Source of the DNA: Nocardia otitidiscaviarum NBRC 14405
Lineage (GTDB): Bacteria > Actinomycetota > Actinomycetes > Mycobacteriales > Mycobacteriaceae
Direction of reading: 5' to 3'
DNA: 64,000 bases
Assembly: GCF_000308635.1 (NCBI RefSeq)
Contig: NZ_BAGD01000106.1
Location: 186,001 to 250,000, forward strand
The notes under the pieces are model-generated. The model made no database searches, had not been told where the DNA came from, and saw only the letters and a list, made by a program, of their open reading frames with translations. Position numbers and translations under genes: made by a program. This document shows positions 62,551-64,000 of the stretch, one piece after another; the stretch's first letter is position 1; each line of letters begins with the position of its first letter.

Positions 62551-63522
62551 GTGGATGTGATCGCGGTCGTGGCGTTCGACGGGATCAATCCGTTCCACCT
62601 GTCGGTGCCGTGTCTGGTGTTCGGGGCCGAGCAGCCGTCGTCGGAGCTGCCGCCGGTCGAGGTCCGGGTGTGCACGCCCGACGCGGCTCCGATCGTGACG
62701 ACCGCCGGGTTCACGGTGTCGACCGGTTTCGGCCTGGAGGAGATCGCGGACGCCGCGATGGTGATCGTGCCGAGCTGGCCCGATCCGGAGTTGGCCGCGC
62801 CGACCGAGATACTCACGGCGATTCGGACGGCACACGACCGTGGCGCCCGGGTGGTCGGGCTGTGTCTGGGGGCGTTCGTGGTGGCGGACACCGGATTGCT
62901 GAACGGTCGCCCCGCCGCCACACACTGGAAGTGGGCCGAGGTGTTCGCACGGCGATTTCCGCAGGTGCTGCTGGATCGGGAATCGCTGTATGTCGACGAC
63001 GGGGATATCGTCACCTCGGCGGGCACCACGGCCGCCATCGACACCTGCCTGCATCTGCTGCGCGGCCAGCACGGCGCCGAACTCGCCAATCGGGTGGCGC
63101 GACGGCTGGTCATGCCGCCGCATCGGGCGGGCGGACAGGCGCAGTTCATCGAACACCCGTTGCCGCCAACGGATTCGGAACATCCGCTGGCGGCCACGCT
63201 GCACTGGACGATCGAGCATCTGAACGAGGAGCTGACCGTCGACCGGTTGGCCGCGCATGCCGCCATGAGTCGCCGCACCTTCACCCGACACTTCCGAAAG
63301 ACCATGGGCACCGGCGCCGGTGACTGGATCGCCACCCAGCGCGTCGCCCTGGCGCAGCGGTTGCTCGAGACCACCGACCTCACCGTCGAACGCATTGCCG
63401 AGCGGTGCGGGTTCGGCAGCGCGGTGACCATGCGCGAACAGTTCGCGCGCACGCTCGGCACCACGCCCTCGGCGTATCGCGGCGCCTTCCGGGGGCCGGA
63501 GCCGGTCTCCGGGCGGCGCTAG
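62551..63522 (+). CDS. GlxA-family AraC-type regulator
   Basis: 323 residues. DJ-1/PfpI-like N-terminal domain with VVGLCLGAFVVADTGLLNGR (conserved Cys) and ATHWKWAE, then AraC HTH (LTVDRLAAHAAMSRRTFTRH, IAERCGFGSAVTMREQF). Divergent from the isochorismatase-like gene, 125 bp between starts, so it probably controls it. The GTG start at 62551 has no strong ribosome-binding site apart from GGAAGG a few nt upstream. Confidence 0.92.
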   Translation: MDVIAVVAFDGINPFHLSVPCLVFGAEQPSSELPPVEVRVCTPDAAPIVTTAGFTVSTGFGLEEIADAAMVIVPSWPDPELAAPTEILTAIRTAHDRGARVVGLCLGAFVVADTGLLNGRPAATHWKWAEVFARRFPQVLLDRESLYVDDGDIVTSAGTTAAIDTCLHLLRGQHGAELANRVARRLVMPPHRAGGQAQFIEHPLPPTDSEHPLAATLHWTIEHLNEELTVDRLAAHAAMSRRTFTRHFRKTMGTGAGDWIATQRVALAQRLLETTDLTVERIAERCGFGSAVTMREQFARTLGTTPSAYRGAFRGPEPVSGRR

Positions 63523-64000
63523 TCCGGGGACACCGCCAGGTAGGTGAGGTAGCTGGGATGGTCGGGGTCGAGAACTATGGTCTGGCCGTTGATCTTTCGT
63601 TTCACCGTGGGCGGCAGGAAGTGCCGGGGGACGCTGGTGGGTGCCACGGCGACGCGCAGGCGATGACCGGCGCGCAGGACCGCCTCGGTGGCGTTGATCT
63701 CGATATCCATGTCGAAGGGCTCCCCCGGCACCACCGGCAGCACCGAATCCGCGCGCAGCGTGTGATGCGGGAACACCAGTTCCCCGTTCACGTAGCGGCT
63801 GCGCTGCTCGTCGATCGCGCGCAGTGAGGACAGCAGTGCGCCCCGGGTGAGCACGGCCGAGGTACCGTCGGGCTCCACATCGGTGACGGTGACCGACCAG
63901 AAGGCGTCCGTCCCATGGGCTTCCACTCGCAGATGCACCGTGAGCGGACCGGACAGCACCAGATCGGAATCCAGCGGTTCGGTGGTGAAGGTGACGGCGG
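63519..64000 (-). CDS. CocE/NonD family hydrolase, C-terminal part
   Basis: Partial gene; the N-terminus lies beyond the right edge. The visible 160 residues are the jelly-roll beta domain of X-Pro dipeptidyl-peptidase-like (CocE/NonD) hydrolases: LSGPLTVHLRVEAHGTDAFW, VTDVEPDGTSAVLTRG, LRAIDEQRSRYVNGE and LRAGHRLRVAVAPTSVPRH. The stop overlaps that of the convergent GlxA gene by 4 bp. The catalytic domain is not visible, so the substrate cannot be told. Confidence 0.88.
   Translation of the reverse strand, partial: AVTFTTEPLDSDLVLSGPLTVHLRVEAHGTDAFWSVTVTDVEPDGTSAVLTRGALLSSLRAIDEQRSRYVNGELVFPHHTLRADSVLPVVPGEPFDMDIEINATEAVLRAGHRLRVAVAPTSVPRHFLPPTVKRKINGQTIVLDPDHPSYLTYLAVSPD

Overview
The window reads as a chromosomal segment of a high-GC mycolic-acid actinomycete, most likely Nocardia. 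From general knowledge of Mycobacterium tuberculosis gene order, the left 37 kb keeps the housekeeping block around Rv1001-Rv1015c: rplY, ispE, rsmA, rpfB, tatD, metG, rsmI, pmt and arcA. A second block (38.4-43.2 kb) resembles Rv1354c-Rv1355c. A nocardiolactone-type lipid cluster and a rifampicin monooxygenase-like gene also point to Nocardia. This assignment is inference from gene content; no database was searched.

Region by region. 0-11 kb: rplY (cut by the left edge), a VOC protein, prfC, a DUF445 gene flanked by two paralogous Abi-alpha-like genes, an ABC-F ATPase, ispE, and a divergent SDR/TetR pair with two matching operators. 11.9-15.4 kb: a copper-responsive operon (chaperone, His-rich secreted protein, CopA) behind CsoR/RicR-type boxes and closed by a 17-bp hairpin. 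15.5-23.4 kb: LpqN-like protein, rsmA, secreted lipase, SDR, rpfB, tatD, metG. 23.7-32.0 kb: a tightly packed seven-gene operon. Its core is nltA, nltB, nltC and nltD, which match the beta-lactone (nocardiolactone) pathway: head-to-head Claisen condensation, ketone reduction, then beta-lactone closure. There is no OleB decarboxylase, so the lactone should be the end product. A 90-residue membrane protein, a condensation-type acyltransferase-like protein and an MMPL exporter sit in the same operon. It is inserted between metG and rsmI, which lie close together in mycobacteria.

32-47.8 kb: rsmI, protein mannosyltransferase, arcA-gntR, soxR, an SDR, a c-di-GMP enzyme, an E1/nitroreductase fusion, a GNAT-like protein, two GyrI-like proteins, a TRIC channel, a UdgB-type glycosylase, a TetR regulator and an APH-like kinase. 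At 47.9 kb lies tRNA-Ala(CGC), followed by a decayed island of about 5 kb: a frameshifted tyrosine integrase, a shredded PAS-like pseudogene, a resolvase stub, an intact rifampicin monooxygenase-like gene with a possible leader peptide and hairpin, and a truncated Tn3-family transposase.

53.5-64 kb: secreted histidine phosphatase, lipoprotein, PAS-ANTAR regulator, KGG stress protein behind a SigB/SigF-like promoter, an XRE/DUF397 locus with two divergent small genes, a papain-fold-like protein apparently missing its catalytic cysteine, HxlR and two GlxA-type regulators, a dienelactone hydrolase, an isochorismatase-like hydrolase, and the C-terminal part of a CocE/NonD-type hydrolase cut by the right edge.
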